NCBI GenBank assembly: GCA_031285605.1
Contig: JAITVW010000164.1
Coordinates: 1 to 23,965, forward strand
Length of the DNA stretch: 23,965 bases
Direction of reading: 5' to 3'
Source of the DNA: Fusobacteriales bacterium
Lineage (GTDB): Bacteria > Fusobacteriota > Fusobacteriia > Fusobacteriales > Leptotrichiaceae
A model generated the notes under the pieces. It was not told the DNA's origin. It ran no database searches and saw only the letters and a program-made list of their open reading frames with translations. This document shows positions 1 through 10,618 of this stretch, piece by piece. Within the stretch, counting starts at the first letter, position 1. Each line of letters starts with the position of its first letter. The position numbers and the translations under genes were made by a program.

Positions 1-3000
1 AGTATTTGTCCATAAGTTATATTTTCTTTTTCTTTCAGATAAAGTATTCCGTAAGAATTATAATCATAATCTATAACTCCGGGATTTTTATCTGTTCCTT
101 CCCCGCTGTTATATATCAATGTTACTTTAGCTGTATCTTTTGTTGGATTTTCATCTTTTTTCATATACTTATATGATGAATTGAAAATGTCGTTTATATC
201 CATCATTCTGTTTTGAATATTAGAATACGTATTTCCTCTTAATTCCATATCAAATTTCTCTGCCAGAAGATCTTTGTTCGTTATATTGTCCAGTGCATCG
301 AACATTGCCAATTCAGGTCCTTTTGCAGCTTCATATATCTCATCAAGTCCTTTTCCGAATTCTTCCGCTGCTGTACCTGATAATAATTCTACATAAGGTA
401 TTTTTATAAGTCTGAACACGAATTTTCCCGAAACACTGTCATACCATTTGTCAGCAAGCCAAGATACAGATTGTGATGTTATCAGATAATCACCTGTTGT
501 TGTACCTAAATCCATTATCTGAACATTTTGTATAAGTTGATTATTTCCCTGTGTTGCTCCCGGTGTCATTACTATATTCCCTGAACCTTGTATTCCATCC
601 AGTATTTTCCACGATCCCATTCCATTATCAGTATTTACTGTATTTAATATTACATTTGATCCTGCCGGTATATTCAGAGCTCCTTTTATTACGATATTTC
701 CTATATTTGTTATTGGAACTCCTGAGAGCGAAACAGTCGGACCGCCTATTGTCAGTTTCCCGACATTAATAAATTCTGAACCTGATTCTACCTGAATATC
801 ACTTTCTGAAACACCTGATCCGTTTATATATAAGTTTCCATTATTAACAAATGTAGAACCTGCAGCTAAGTATACTCCTTGGTCTGTTTTTGTCATATTC
901 ATGGTACCGTTGTTTTCAAAGTAGGAATCGTCCAGATATATTCCCATTGCTCCACCACTGATATTAATAGTTCCGTCATTGTATATCATGGAAGAATTCG
1001 ATGCTGACATTCCAAATGCTCCGGTTCCGCTGACATTTATGACTCCGCCGGCAGTATTATAGGCTTTTGCACCATTAGTTACCTGTACTCCGTATGCATT
1101 TCTTCCTGTGACATTTATAGTACCATTATTGTATACTCTTCCGGTATTATAGCCTTCTTTTCCGGCAAACATTCCTACTCCAATTTCTTTTCCTACATTT
1201 ACGGTACCGTTATTGATTAGTGTCCCTGTTTCTGTCGCCATTCCTACTGCAAAATCTTTTGGCTCGGTATCTATCTTTGAACGCCCTGTATTTATTACTC
1301 CTGATGAGCTGTTTTCTACAGTGCCGGACACTGCATATAACCCTATACTTCTGTCTGTGAGGTCTAGAGTACTGTTATTTTTTATACTTCCTCCCGAACC
1401 ATAACTGAAAATATAAATTGAATTTTCTCCGGCTGTTATATTTGCATTATTTACTATGGCAGCATTTTCTCCAAAAATACCCACAGCAGTTTTTCCTACT
1501 GTTATATCGGAATTATTTATTACATTGGCTGTTCCTGTAGAATATATACCTACAGCAGTTTCTCCCGAAAGTGAAGTCTCTGAATCGCCTGTTATTATTT
1601 TACCGGTATTATTTATATCAGTATTTGCCCCGTATATTCCTACTCCTGCTATACCCAGTTTTATTGTACCGGTATTTTCAATTTTTGTATTTTCGCCATA
1701 TATTCCTGCTGATTTTTCAGATGCAGATAAAATATTTCCTGTATTTCTAATGAGTGCAGTAATATTTTTTCCGTATATTCCTACTGCTGCCGCACCTGTT
1801 GTTATATCTCCCTGATTTACTATATTACTTCCGCCTTCTACAAATATTCCCACTGAACTTTCTACACCAGAATCTCCTACAGTAATTGTTTTCCCGGAGT
1901 TATTAGTTACATCTCCTATATTAAAGCCGTATATTGCCACACTTTCAGAACCGCTTAAAGATATAGAGCCGTTATTTGTTATACTTCCGCCGTCCATTAC
2001 TGATATTCCCAATGTATTATGAGATGTAGAAGATATAGAAGAATTCAAAGTTACTTCTTGGTGTTTGGCAACAAATCCCCATGCTTTATCTCCATTAAGA
2101 GCTATGTTATAATTTATATTATAATTTCCGCTTACACTTTCCATATATACTCCGGTAGAGTCCAAACTTACATTTACTCCGTTGATTCCTGTTATTTTTC
2201 CGTTATTTCTCATAATTAACCCTACTGAATCATTTTGCCCTATATTTACTGTCTTTCCTCCGAGATTTATTGTCCCGCTGTCTTCAGCTATAAAACCTAT
2301 TGTAGAATTATTTGCTACGTTGACATCACCTGTGGTATTATAATTAATTACTGCTGTACTGCCTCTTGATACCGCCGTTATTCCTCCCTCTCCTACTGTT
2401 ACATTTCCTGTTGTTGTTATTACGGAATCGTTTGAATATAATCCTATTCCGCTTTTTCCTGTCTGTATCTGGGCACTATTCTGGATTGTAGTATTTCCTT
2501 CTGTATATATTCCCACTGAATTGTCAGTTTCCGTACTGTCTCCTACAGTTATTTGTGCCTGATTTACCAGACTTCCTCCTTTGATATATATTCCTGTTGA
2601 GCTGAGTCCGCTCAGATTTATATTTCCCTTCAGTATTCCGTTTATCGTATCAATATCCTTCAAATATAATCCTGTTGAATCTTCACTTGAACTTGTTATA
2701 TTTAGGTTTCCATTTAAATTCAGCGTAGAAGTTCCTGTAGCGTTGACATCTGTTTCCAGATACATTCCTATTCCTTTTTTTCCATTCAGGCTGATTGCAG
2801 TATTGTCTGATGCTGCTGTTCCCACATTTACCGTCAGATTTCCGTTGTCCGGTGTCAATTGACCGAATAATGCCGTTCCTTTTTCACCCACTGAGATACT
2901 ACTTCCATTCTCCAGAGATGCAATGGAATCATTTACATATATTCCCACAGAGTCATTGCCGGTCAGTTCTATTTTTCCTCTGTTTATAATAGTGGACTGT

Positions 3001-6000
3001 TTGCTTCCGCTCATAGCTATTACACTGATATCAGAAGTGGCAGATTTTAGAATACCTGTAGTATCATTTGTTACCTTTGCACCGTCTACTGCCTGAAATC
3101 CGTTTTGACCCATACCCAGAGTTATTCTGTTTATTATTTCCCCTGCCGAACCGGAAACAACTGCACTTACTCCGCCCGGACCGCTGATATGAGAAGTTCC
3201 TCCACTGTTAAATATGAGTGAGCCGTTTATTATATAAGCGAATATTCCGCTATTACTGTTTATATTTATTGTTCCATTATCAACGTTTAAAATGCTTCCG
3301 TTTTCTATATAATAGCCCACATTATTTTCTCCGTTAATCTCAAGTGTCCCATAAAAATCAACAGCAGAAGTACCTGATATATACATTCCTATACCATTTT
3401 TTCCATCAGGATTATTGGCATTCAGATTCATCGTCCCTGTATATTTTATCTTTGAATTATTTAGATAAACTCCTACCCCTTCTATATCATTAACATTGAC
3501 ATTGGCTTTCATATCTTTGGCAAGTGAAGTAATATTGTTTGTATAAATTCCCACTGTTCTGTGATCCATACTGTCAGTATATGTTGTCCCGTCTACATTT
3601 ACAGTTCCTGCATAATCTATATAATCTTCGAGATATAATCCTATTCCTCCGTCTACATCAAATGTAAAGTTTGAATTCCCTGTTATGTTCGCACCCGGCT
3701 GTATATAAACGCCTACTTTATCTTTTGCGTTTACAGTCTCATCCATTGCACCCGACAGATCTTTTACAGTTACTCCCGAACTTGCATAAATACCTATGCT
3801 GTTCTCCCCGTTCAAAGTCATTGTACCGCTGTTAGCCACTTCACTTGTTCTTGGAGAATCTACTATCGCATAAATACCTATTCCGTCTTTCAGCACTGTT
3901 TGAGCTGCTGTATTTGTTAAACTTATATTTTTAGAATAAATATCAATTACATTAGTACCTGACAGAACATTTACCGCAGTACTGTTTGTTTTGGCTGATA
4001 TATTTGAAGGATCCCCTTCGTAATATATACCGATTCCTTTATTAGCAGGATTATTCGGCTCATACTTGAAGTTAAGTACACCTGAATTCAGTGATGAATT
4101 CTTATCCAGATAAATACCTACACTATTGTCTTTAACAGTTATATCACCGTTAGCCTGTGTTATTATTCCTCCGTCTTTACCTATTATACCTACTCCATTT
4201 TCACCGACTGATATACTGCCTGAAGTAAAGGTAAATTTAGATTCTTGACTTACTGTCCCGCCTGTAAGTACTCCCTCTATGTAAACGCCTTTTCCTGTAA
4301 GACCTGTGCTGACAATACTGCCGCCCGCCATCTCTCCTTCTGCACCATTGATAATTGCTGCTCCTATGGTAGTATTTTTAGTTGAACTTATTGTTCCTGC
4401 GGTCTGATTAAATTTTCCGCCTGCTCCGGATATTATTACACCTATGCCGTTATCAATATTGACATTTATTGTTCCTTCGTTTGTTATTTTTGAACTCGCT
4501 TCTACAGTAAGTCCGTTCATCTTATTACTGCCGTAAATACCTACATTATTTGTATTTATTATTCCTGTGGAAGCATTTCTAAATTCTCCTCCCAGAGCTA
4601 TTGCCCCTACGCTTCCTGTACTTCCGCCTGCTATTGCATTTATTGTACTTTCATTGGCAGCCTTTGCTTTTTCTACATAAATACCTGCCGTCTTATTTCC
4701 TGAAGCTGTTATATCCCCGCTTCTATGAATACTTTCTAAGCTTCCGCCTTCTACTATTCCAAATCCAACAGAGCTTTCACCTATTACATTTATTATTCCA
4801 TTGTTTATTAATTTACTGCTGTCTCCTTTAGCATATATACCAAAGGAAGTTTTAGAATTTAGAGTTATTGTTCCATTATTCACAGCATCCGGTAAAGCTT
4901 TTAAGTAAATACCCACACTGGAATTATTCGTTCCACCTGCAGTGCCTATTGTTATATTTCCTTGATTTACAAAAGGAACACTGCTTCCTTCCACTAACAT
5001 TCCTATTGCTTCATTTGATGACCCTGTTATATTTACAGTCATTTTATTTGTAATACCGCTTCCCGGATTTACAGTATTATTATAGTATAATCCAATTGCT
5101 CTCTCAGCCGTCCCTATCGGAGCCTTATTTTCAACGCTCAAAACTCCTGTATCAGCTTGTGCGCCGTTCGTAAGGTATATTCCCGTTGTATCCGGCAGTA
5201 ATGCTAATGTTCCGTTCCCTTTTATAGATGACTTTCCTGACTCATAAATACCTATAGTCTGTCCTGTTGTTTGATTTACTGCTCCAAGTTCATCAATAAC
5301 AAGTCCGTCACCTTTAGCGTATACCCCTATTGCATAATCCGATCCTGAAGGATTACTTGAAGCTACGTTTATTGTCCCGCCTGCGAGTTTTAACTCAGAG
5401 GCTCCGCCGCTTGCATCTTTTTCTGCATAAATTCCTATATTGGAAAGTCCGTTGATATTTATTGTTCCCAGATTGCTTACACTGAATTTATCTGTCGAAT
5501 TCCCTTTCGATATCGCAAATATACCTATATTCTGAGACCCTGTCGAAGTATCCAGTACTGATATTAATCCTGATGTGTCATTTTTAAATACGGAGTTTTT
5601 ATTATAAACACCTGTACTATTTTGTTTAACCTCTATAGTTCCTGTATTTTTATTATCTCCCTGACTAGTTGTCAGATAAATTCCTATATTAGAATTTAAC
5701 GGTGAACTGCTGGCCTCTAAAGTTATTATTGAATTATTCTGCACAGTATTTGAAGCAGTGTTATTGGAAACATAAATTCCCAATCCTCTGTCTCCTGTGA
5801 CATCTATAGGCTCGTTTACATGTACATCACTCTGTTCAGCATATATTCCTGTTGCATTTTTCTTTACTATAATTTTTTGGTCGGCAGCAGTACCGTCATT
5901 CTGACTTACTAATCCGTTAAATACTGCTATTCCTGTACTTCCTTCTTCCAAAGTCAGCGTAGTCTTATTTTCAATAATTGTATCTATTCCGTATATTGCA

Positions 6001-9000
6001 GTATCGGTTTTTCCCGTGGTAATAGTACCTTCATTTATTACTTTAGCTTTTTGGGTATTACTTAAACCCTGTGCATAAATTCCGACTACCTTGTCAGTTA
6101 CCGATGTGTTCTCAACACCTATTATCAAATTTGCTTTATTCGTCATTTGTTCAGATACTGTAGAATCTCCTTTGTAATAAATTCCTATTCCTGCAGCTGT
6201 CAAAGAAGAAGCAGTATGATTAACAGTAATAGTTTTGCCTGCCATACCTACTGACGGTGCATTTCCTTCAAATCCCAGCGCTACTCCGAAAGCGCCGATA
6301 CTAAATGCGATATTATCAGTAATTTTAATTTCGCTGTTTACTGTTTGCACTCCGATTCCGTAATCACCCACTGTAATATTACTGTTTGTACCTAACTCTA
6401 AAGTTGCCCCGCTGACATATATTCCTGCACTTTTGGTTCCCAGAGCAGTTATGGTTCCTTTATTTGTCACCAGCACTTTATCTTTATTCAGCCCTGTTCT
6501 GTTATTTTCCGCATATATTCCTATTCCTGAATCCCCGGATACCGAAATACTTCCTGTGTTTGTTATATCCACAGCATTTGCTGTCGATATTACTGATGCA
6601 CCATATGTATCCAAAGCAGGTGTTGCAGATGAGTCTAATTTTAATGCCAGTCCTGTTATTCCCACGTTTCTGCCGCCGGCTTCCGGTATTCCGTTAATAT
6701 TTATACTACCTGCATTTGTTATTTTGCTTCCGTTTACTCCGTATGCTCCGATTCCTTTATCTAAGATTATGGTCCCGGTTCCTGTTACATCTATTATTCC
6801 AAAATCTGTAAATGCTCCTGCTTTCTGACTGGTTCCTCCGACTACAATCAGTGTCCCCAGTATTCTGTATCCTGACTGATTATATGAAGTATCTGTACTT
6901 GCCAGAGAATTCGACCCGATTTTAAGTCCGCTCCCTTTAATACTCGATACTGTAACACCGCTTTCTATCTGATTTACAATTCTTTCATCAGTTATATAAT
7001 TATACATATCTGTAGATGAATCAAGATCTACACTTCTGTCTATACTTAAATTTCCACCGTTTATTGTAACTTTATATATACTTCCGTTTACTGCTTTCGC
7101 TCCCAGCATAGTCTGTATACTTGTATTAAATGTTGCAAGATTGAGGTTTCCTACATCTTGAAAGTTTCCTAATGTAGCATCGGAAGAATTCATATTTATT
7201 ATTACATTACTCATACCTGTATATTTTGTCCCCAATGAAAAATCCGAAGCAGTTCCCATAAATAAGGTTCCATACCCTGTAGCATTTATCGTTACAGGAG
7301 CTGCTGCTGTTCCCAGAAAATTTATTTTAGAGCTTGTACCTGATACATAAAAAGCCAGTTTTTCAGAACCGCTTGTATCCGTTCCTGCTGCTGTGTTTAT
7401 CACTGTTCCGCTGCCTACATTTCCAATACCGCCGCCGATAACTGCTAATACGGCATCATTATTTACAGTGGAAGTACTTAGGCTTCCGAGTGTTACCGTA
7501 CTTCCTGTTCCTGAGGCAAATCCTCCTACACCGTTTATTGTCATGCCTTTGTTAACATTTATCGTTCCGCCGTTTACTGCTACAGCCCCTCTGTTTTTAT
7601 TTTTTTCCGTTACTGTGGCAACTCCTCTGTCTACGGCTTTTATTTCGCCATTCATTGTGACTGTCCCATTATCTGCATATGCAATTATCGAACCGTATCC
7701 TAATCCTTCTGCCTTTTGATTTGCTGTAATAAGTCCTCCGGATTTTCCGAAAAATGCTATACCATTTTTACTTACCATGGCTAATTCTTTTCCTACAATG
7801 ATTTCAGTAGGTTTTCCTTCAATAGTACCCGCTGTTTTTTCTGACAGCCCTGTTCCTCCTGTAGTCCATGTACCTTCTGCATATGCTATTACGGTTCCCT
7901 GACTTGCATCAGCTTCCACTGTGGAAGCTCCGTTTATACCGTCGGAAAATGTCGTAGATGCAGTATTTTTTATATCTACTACAGTTCCGTTTTTAGCAAG
8001 AAACATAAACCCGTTATTTGAATATTTTCCGAATTTTATATTAAAATCATCCATATTCAGATTATGAATAGGATCCAAATCATAATATGAAGCAGTACTC
8101 AGACTGTCTTCATTTACTCCTGTTCTTTGCCCTGAAATGGCATATATTCCCACGTTACTATCAACTTTTTCTGCCGAATATCCTGTTTTGCTTAATTGTC
8201 CTCTTACATCCTGTGTTGTTAATGCAGCATTTGAGTTTAACTGTGTTCCTATATCAAAATATAGTTTAAAGTATCCCTGATGTATTCCTACCTCATAACC
8301 GCTTAATCTTTTGTTAAAAAATACTCCGACATTTTCATCTCCGTAAAATTTCATTGGTTTTGCCGAATTCAGCTCTACATACGGTATATAACTGCTTAGA
8401 GTTCCCTCACCGTTAAGCCCTCCTGCAGTATAGTTAGGAAACTGGTTTGCTATATATTTTGATTTATCAGGAACCCATGTAAAAAATGAAACACCTATAT
8501 TAGAAGCTCCGTTAAATATTATTTCTCCATCACTTTTAAGTCTTAATCCGCCGGCATAACTTTTTACTGCAAAAGCTGTATTTGTTTGTGTATCTACTGT
8601 TATATCAGCATTTCCCGAAAATAATGTAGAGAATTGTCCTCCCGCATATCCTGAGGCATCCTGTCCGGGACTTTGTCCTTTCAAATGGAATATAGTATTA
8701 TTATCTCTCAATACATTAATTTTAACATTACTCATAGTAGTACGTCCGCCTCTGAATGCTTCTGCATTTATAAAGGCTGCTTTCCCGTATAAATTAACGG
8801 TTATATTCTGCAGGTCCACATCTGCCACAAGGTGAAAAGCCTCTGATCCTGTTGCATTAGAAGGTCCTGTAGGGTCTCCGCCGGCAACATGAAATGTTCC
8901 CCCTGTTACCTTCTGCGGAGTAGTTGAACCTACCCATCTTCCATTATAATAATTTAGAATGCTGTAATGTCTTCTGTCATAAGTTCTCGAACCGTTAAAA

Positions 9001-10112
9001 GCTGTTGCTGATCCTGACTGAGTGGCATTTCTATATCCTGCTACATTTCCCAGAACTCCTGTATCAGGATTTACACCGGTCCAAAATGTTCCTCCTGTAA
9101 CATTTACATTTTCTGCCATTGATAATGAAGCACTACTGCTGGTATTTGTATTTACCCATTCAATTCCTCCGGCTGCCCAGTCCCATGCAAAATCAGAAAA
9201 CGGATTTGCATTCGGTTCCAGCACACTTTTTGATTGTGGTAAATTAATAGACGGATTTATAAGTGGAACAGGCAAAGCTACTACAACAGGAGTCGCTGTA
9301 ATTTGCTGAGGTTCAGGGATTTTTTCCAGTGGTGTAACTGTTTTTTCCGAAATACTTACCTCCGGTATATTTATCAGAGGTGTCTGCACAGAAATACTCG
9401 TTACTGAAGGTATATTCGGCGCTATAACATTTATATTCGGTTGTGCTATTATTCCTACATTTACTGAGGGTGCGTTGATTAGAATTTGATTTATTATTGT
9501 TAATTGTTTTACTTCCGGACTCGGAATATTTACTGTCGGTATCACCGGTATTGTTATCTGGGGCGGTGTAACATGCGGTACTTTAACAATAGGCGGTTCT
9601 TTAAGACTAAGACTTGCTGTAATTGAAAATAATGATGAGTTATCATAAGTACTTGTGTTATTGCTCCATCCGGGATTTATAGTTATCCATCCCGTTGTTC
9701 CTATTTTTGATCCGTCAATCGGAACTATTCCATCTCTTATATTATCTTGAGCTGTGTTTTTTCTACTGCTGTACTTCCATTCTTTCTCTTTTCTATGGAC
9801 ATGTTTGTGAAATAAATTTGTATACAAAATATAACTGTCCCATGGCAGCTTTACTACCTGATCTCCTTCTTTTTCAAGGCGCTCCAATTCCAGTTCATTG
9901 TCATACAAAAGTTTATTATTTTGATCTTTATCTTTTTTAATTTTTTTTCTTAAATTTTTTAGTTCTAATTGTAATGTTTTATTTTCAGAAAAGCCTAAAA
10001 AGCTTCCGGTCATAAGAAAGGCTATAACTAAACCTTTAGAATATTTCATTTTACGTTTATTTTTCAAAAAATTTTTCATTTTTTTTTCTACACTACATAA
10101 TATATTCCTCAT
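1..10112 (-). CDS. Giant fusobacterial-type autotransporter (partial, 3' end outside window)
   Basis: One reading frame runs without a stop from the ATG at 10112 to the left edge, over 3,370 codons. AGGGAG lies 8 nt upstream. Residues 1-43 form an extended signal peptide: a basic N-region, then a hydrophobic stretch at about 27-40, cleaved near GFS-EN. A Lys/Glu/Leu-rich coiled coil follows (about 44-85), then a Pro/Ile/Val-rich stalk-like stretch (about 170-290). The passenger repeats the pattern 'NNGTI-x-V-G-x-x-AVGIY' roughly every 25-35 residues, which suggests a long beta-helix. The last 240 residues or so have lost the repeat and look like the linker before a beta-barrel, which would lie off the edge. 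The N-terminal layout matches the 'autotransporter-associated N-terminal domain' proteins of Leptotrichia and Sebaldella. It is probably a secreted, surface-displayed adhesin; ligand unknown. No frameshift was found, because the same frame stays open throughout. Confidence 0.9.
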   Translation of the reverse strand, partial: MRNILCSVEKKMKNFLKNKRKMKYSKGLVIAFLMTGSFLGFSENKTLQLELKNLRKKIKKDKDQNNKLLYDNELELERLEKEGDQVVKLPWDSYILYTNLFHKHVHRKEKEWKYSSRKNTAQDNIRDGIVPIDGSKIGTTGWITINPGWSNNTSTYDNSSLFSITASLSLKEPPIVKVPHVTPPQITIPVIPTVNIPSPEVKQLTIINQILINAPSVNVGIIAQPNINVIAPNIPSVTSISVQTPLINIPEVSISEKTVTPLEKIPEPQQITATPVVVALPVPLINPSINLPQSKSVLEPNANPFSDFAWDWAAGGIEWVNTNTSSSASLSMAENVNVTGGTFWTGVNPDTGVLGNVAGYRNATQSGSATAFNGSRTYDRRHYSILNYYNGRWVGSTTPQKVTGGTFHVAGGDPTGPSNATGSEAFHLVADVDLQNITVNLYGKAAFINAEAFRGGRTTMSNVKINVLRDNNTIFHLKGQSPGQDASGYAGGQFSTLFSGNADITVDTQTNTAFAVKSYAGGLRLKSDGEIIFNGASNIGVSFFTWVPDKSKYIANQFPNYTAGGLNGEGTLSSYIPYVELNSAKPMKFYGDENVGVFFNKRLSGYEVGIHQGYFKLYFDIGTQLNSNAALTTQDVRGQLSKTGYSAEKVDSNVGIYAISGQRTGVNEDSLSTASYYDLDPIHNLNMDDFNIKFGKYSNNGFMFLAKNGTVVDIKNTASTTFSDGINGASTVEADASQGTVIAYAEGTWTTGGTGLSEKTAGTIEGKPTEIIVGKELAMVSKNGIAFFGKSGGLITANQKAEGLGYGSIIAYADNGTVTMNGEIKAVDRGVATVTEKNKNRGAVAVNGGTINVNKGMTINGVGGFASGTGSTVTLGSLSTSTVNNDAVLAVIGGGIGNVGSGTVINTAAGTDTSGSEKLAFYVSGTSSKINFLGTAAAPVTINATGYGTLFMGTASDFSLGTKYTGMSNVIINMNSSDATLGNFQDVGNLNLATFNTSIQTMLGAKAVNGSIYKVTINGGNLSIDRSVDLDSSTDMYNYITDERIVNQIESGVTVSSIKGSGLKIGSNSLASTDTSYNQSGYRILGTLIVVGGTSQKAGAFTDFGIIDVTGTGTIILDKGIGAYGVNGSKITNAGSININGIPEAGGRNVGITGLALKLDSSATPALDTYGASVISTANAVDITNTGSISVSGDSGIGIYAENNRTGLNKDKVLVTNKGTITALGTKSAGIYVSGATLELGTNSNITVGDYGIGVQTVNSEIKITDNIAFSIGAFGVALGFEGNAPSVGMAGKTITVNHTASSLTAAGIGIYYKGDSTVSEQMTNKANLIIGVENTSVTDKVVGIYAQGLSNTQKAKVINEGTITTGKTDTAIYGIDTIIENKTTLTLEEGSTGIAVFNGLVSQNDGTAADQKIIVKKNATGIYAEQSDVHVNEPIDVTGDRGLGIYVSNNTASNTVQNNSIITLEASSSPLNSNIGIYLTTSQGDNKNTGTIEVKQNSTGVYNKNSVFKNDTSGLISVLDTSTGSQNIGIFAISKGNSTDKFSVSNLGTININGLSNIGIYAEKDASGGASELKLAGGTINVASSNPSGSDYAIGVYAKGDGLVIDELGAVNQTTGQTIGIYESGKSSIKGNGTLALLPDTTGIYLTNGAQADTGVLSVENKAPIGTAERAIGLYYNNTVNPGSGITNKMTVNITGSSNEAIGMLVEGSSVPFVNQGNITIGTAGGTNNSSVGIYLKALPDAVNNGTITLNSKTSFGIYAKGDSSKLINNGIINVIGESSVGFGIVEGGSLESIHRSGDITASGNKTAGIYVEKAKAANESTINAIAGGSTGSVGAIALGGEFRNASTGIINTNNVGIYGSNKMNGLTVEASSKITNEGTINVNIDNGIGVIISGAGGKFNQTAGTISSTKNTTIGAAIINGAEGEMAGGSIVSTGLTGKGVYIEGVLTGGTVSQESKFTFTSGSISVGENGVGIIGKDGGIITQANGDITVKDNSVGIYLDKNSSLNSGVLNFKYEPNNPANKGIGIYYEGDPSNISAKTNSTAVNVLSGTNVIDIYSKNISLTNTAAQTVLKDGIGIYAIVDSPRTSEVANSGTMTLNGENSIGIYASSGVTVKDLSGAMDETVNAKDKVGVYIQPGANITGNSNFTFDVDGGIGLYLEDYIDYAGTVNVDGTTYTDSMDHRTVGIYTNNITSLAKDMKANVNVNDIEGVGVYLNNSKIKYTGTMNLNANNPDGKNGIGMYISGTSAVDFYGTLEINGENNVGYYIENGSILNVDNGTININSNSGIFAYIINGSLIFNSGGTSHISGPGGVSAVVSGSAGEIINRITLGMGQNGFQAVDGAKVTNDTTGILKSATSDISVIAMSGSKQSTIINRGKIELTGNDSVGIYVNDSIASLENGSSISVGEKGTALFGQLTPDNGNLTVNVGTAASDNTAISLNGKKGIGMYLETDVNATGTSTLNLNGNLNITSSSEDSTGLYLKDIDTINGILKGNINLSGLSSTGIYIKGGSLVNQAQITVGDSTETDNSVGIYTEGNTTIQNSAQIQTGKSGIGLYSNDSVITTTGNVTVGEGGITAVSRGSTAVINYNTTGDVNVANNSTIGFIAEDSGTINLGGKTVNIGQNDSVGLIMRNNGKITGINGVNVSLDSTGVYMESVSGNYNINYNIALNGDKAWGFVAKHQEVTLNSSISSTSHNTLGISVMDGGSITNNGSISLSGSESVAIYGFNIGDVTNNSGKTITVGDSGVESSVGIFVEGGSNIVNQGDITTGAAAVGIYGKNITALIRNTGNILSASEKSAGIYGENTKIENTGTIKLGIAGVGIYGANTDINNTGKIITGDSETSLSGETAVGIYSTGTANVINNSDITVGKTAVGIFGENAAIVNNANITAGENSIYIFSYGSGGSIKNNSTLDLTDRSIGLYAVSGTVENSSSGVINTGRSKIDTEPKDFAVGMATETGTLINNGTVNVGKEIGVGMFAGKEGYNTGRVYNNGTINVTGRNAYGVQVTNGAKAYNTAGGVINVSGTGAFGMSASNSSMIYNDGTINISGGAMGIYLDDSYFENNGTMNMTKTDQGVYLAAGSTFVNNGNLYINGSGVSESDIQVESGSEFINVGKLTIGGPTVSLSGVPITNIGNIVIKGALNIPAGSNVILNTVNTDNGMGSWKILDGIQGSGNIVMTPGATQGNNQLIQNVQIMDLGTTTGDYLITSQSVSWLADKWYDSVSGKFVFRLIKIPYVELLSGTAAEEFGKGLDEIYEAAKGPELAMFDALDNITNKDLLAEKFDMELRGNTYSNIQNRMMDINDIFNSSYKYMKKDENPTKDTAKVTLIYNSGEGTDKNPGVIDYDYNSYGILYLKEKENITYGQI

Positions 10113-10144
10113 TATTTCGTCTCCCTTCAATAGACTTTTAATTA

Positions 10145-10173
10145 ATCTTACAATAATTCTGAAAATTTGTCAA
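10145..10173 (-). promoter_or_regulatory. Promoter of the giant autotransporter
   Basis: Read on the minus strand, a perfect -35 TTGACA (10168-10173) is followed after 17 nt by a -10 TAAGAT (10145-10150). This predicts a transcript start near 10138 and a leader of about 26 nt carrying the AGGGAG ribosome-binding site. It is a sigma-70-type promoter read by eye. Confidence 0.75.
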
Positions 10174-10460
10174 CAATTAAAATTTAATATCAAATTCTGT
10201 TTTTCTATAATCTATGCTTTTAGTTTAATATTTCAAGCATTAAATGTCCAACATATTGTTTTAAAATATTTATTATTTTAAAATTATTTTTGTAAATTTC
10301 AATATTTGACTATATTTCTTTCAAAATTTATTTTAATGATTCAATAGTACATTTTTCGACCGTCAAATACATATCAACAAATTCATAAAGAAAAGAAATT
10401 TAAATTTGGAAGAAATAAATGAAATATGTAAATTTTATTGGAATAAAAATAAATAAAATT
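10174..10460. other. AT-rich intergenic region, no gene seen
   Basis: No credible open frame with a ribosome-binding site was found on either strand. The only structure noticed is an AT-only inverted repeat (10259-10268 with 10274-10283, TTTTAAAATA/TATTTTAAAA) about 90 bp upstream of the autotransporter -35. In sequence this AT-rich it may be chance. Confidence 0.5.
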
Positions 10461-10496
10461 AAGTACACCATTCTAAATTTAAAAGATGGTGTACTT
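10461..10496 (-). terminator. Terminator downstream of the IbrA-like gene
   Basis: A perfect 11-bp stem, AAGTACACCAT (10461-10471) with ATGGTGTACTT (10486-10496), encloses a 14-nt loop. On the minus strand it is followed by a T-rich tail, so it would end the IbrA-like transcript about 120 nt past that gene's stop. Confidence 0.7.
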
Positions 10497-10530
10497 TCTA
10501 TTATTCCATGGATATTTTTTGTATTTTTCT

Positions 10531-10567
10531 TTATATTTTATTGAAGAAATTATTCAATAAAATATAA
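10531..10567. repeat. 15-bp perfect inverted repeat
   Basis: TTATATTTTATTGAA (10531-10545) and its exact reverse complement (10553-10567) flank a 7-nt loop. Neither strand has a convincing T-run right after it, so it is not a standard terminator. It lies between the IbrA-like stop codon and the terminator at 10461, where it may stabilise the mRNA 3' end or mark old mobile DNA. Confidence 0.7.
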
Positions 10568-10618
10568 TGTTCTGTTTCTTTTTTAATAGAAATCTGTTCA
10601 AAAAGAAATATCTATCTT

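Noticed and set aside
900..7000. Regular 75-110 bp periodicity that could suggest a CRISPR or tandem DNA repeat
   Set aside because: The copies are too diverged at DNA level and lie in one open minus-strand frame; they are protein repeats of the autotransporter passenger.
551..9940. Many plus-strand open frames rich in Ile, Leu, Pro and Phe
   Set aside because: They are complements of the autotransporter repeats, lack ribosome-binding sites and have no domain-like sequence.
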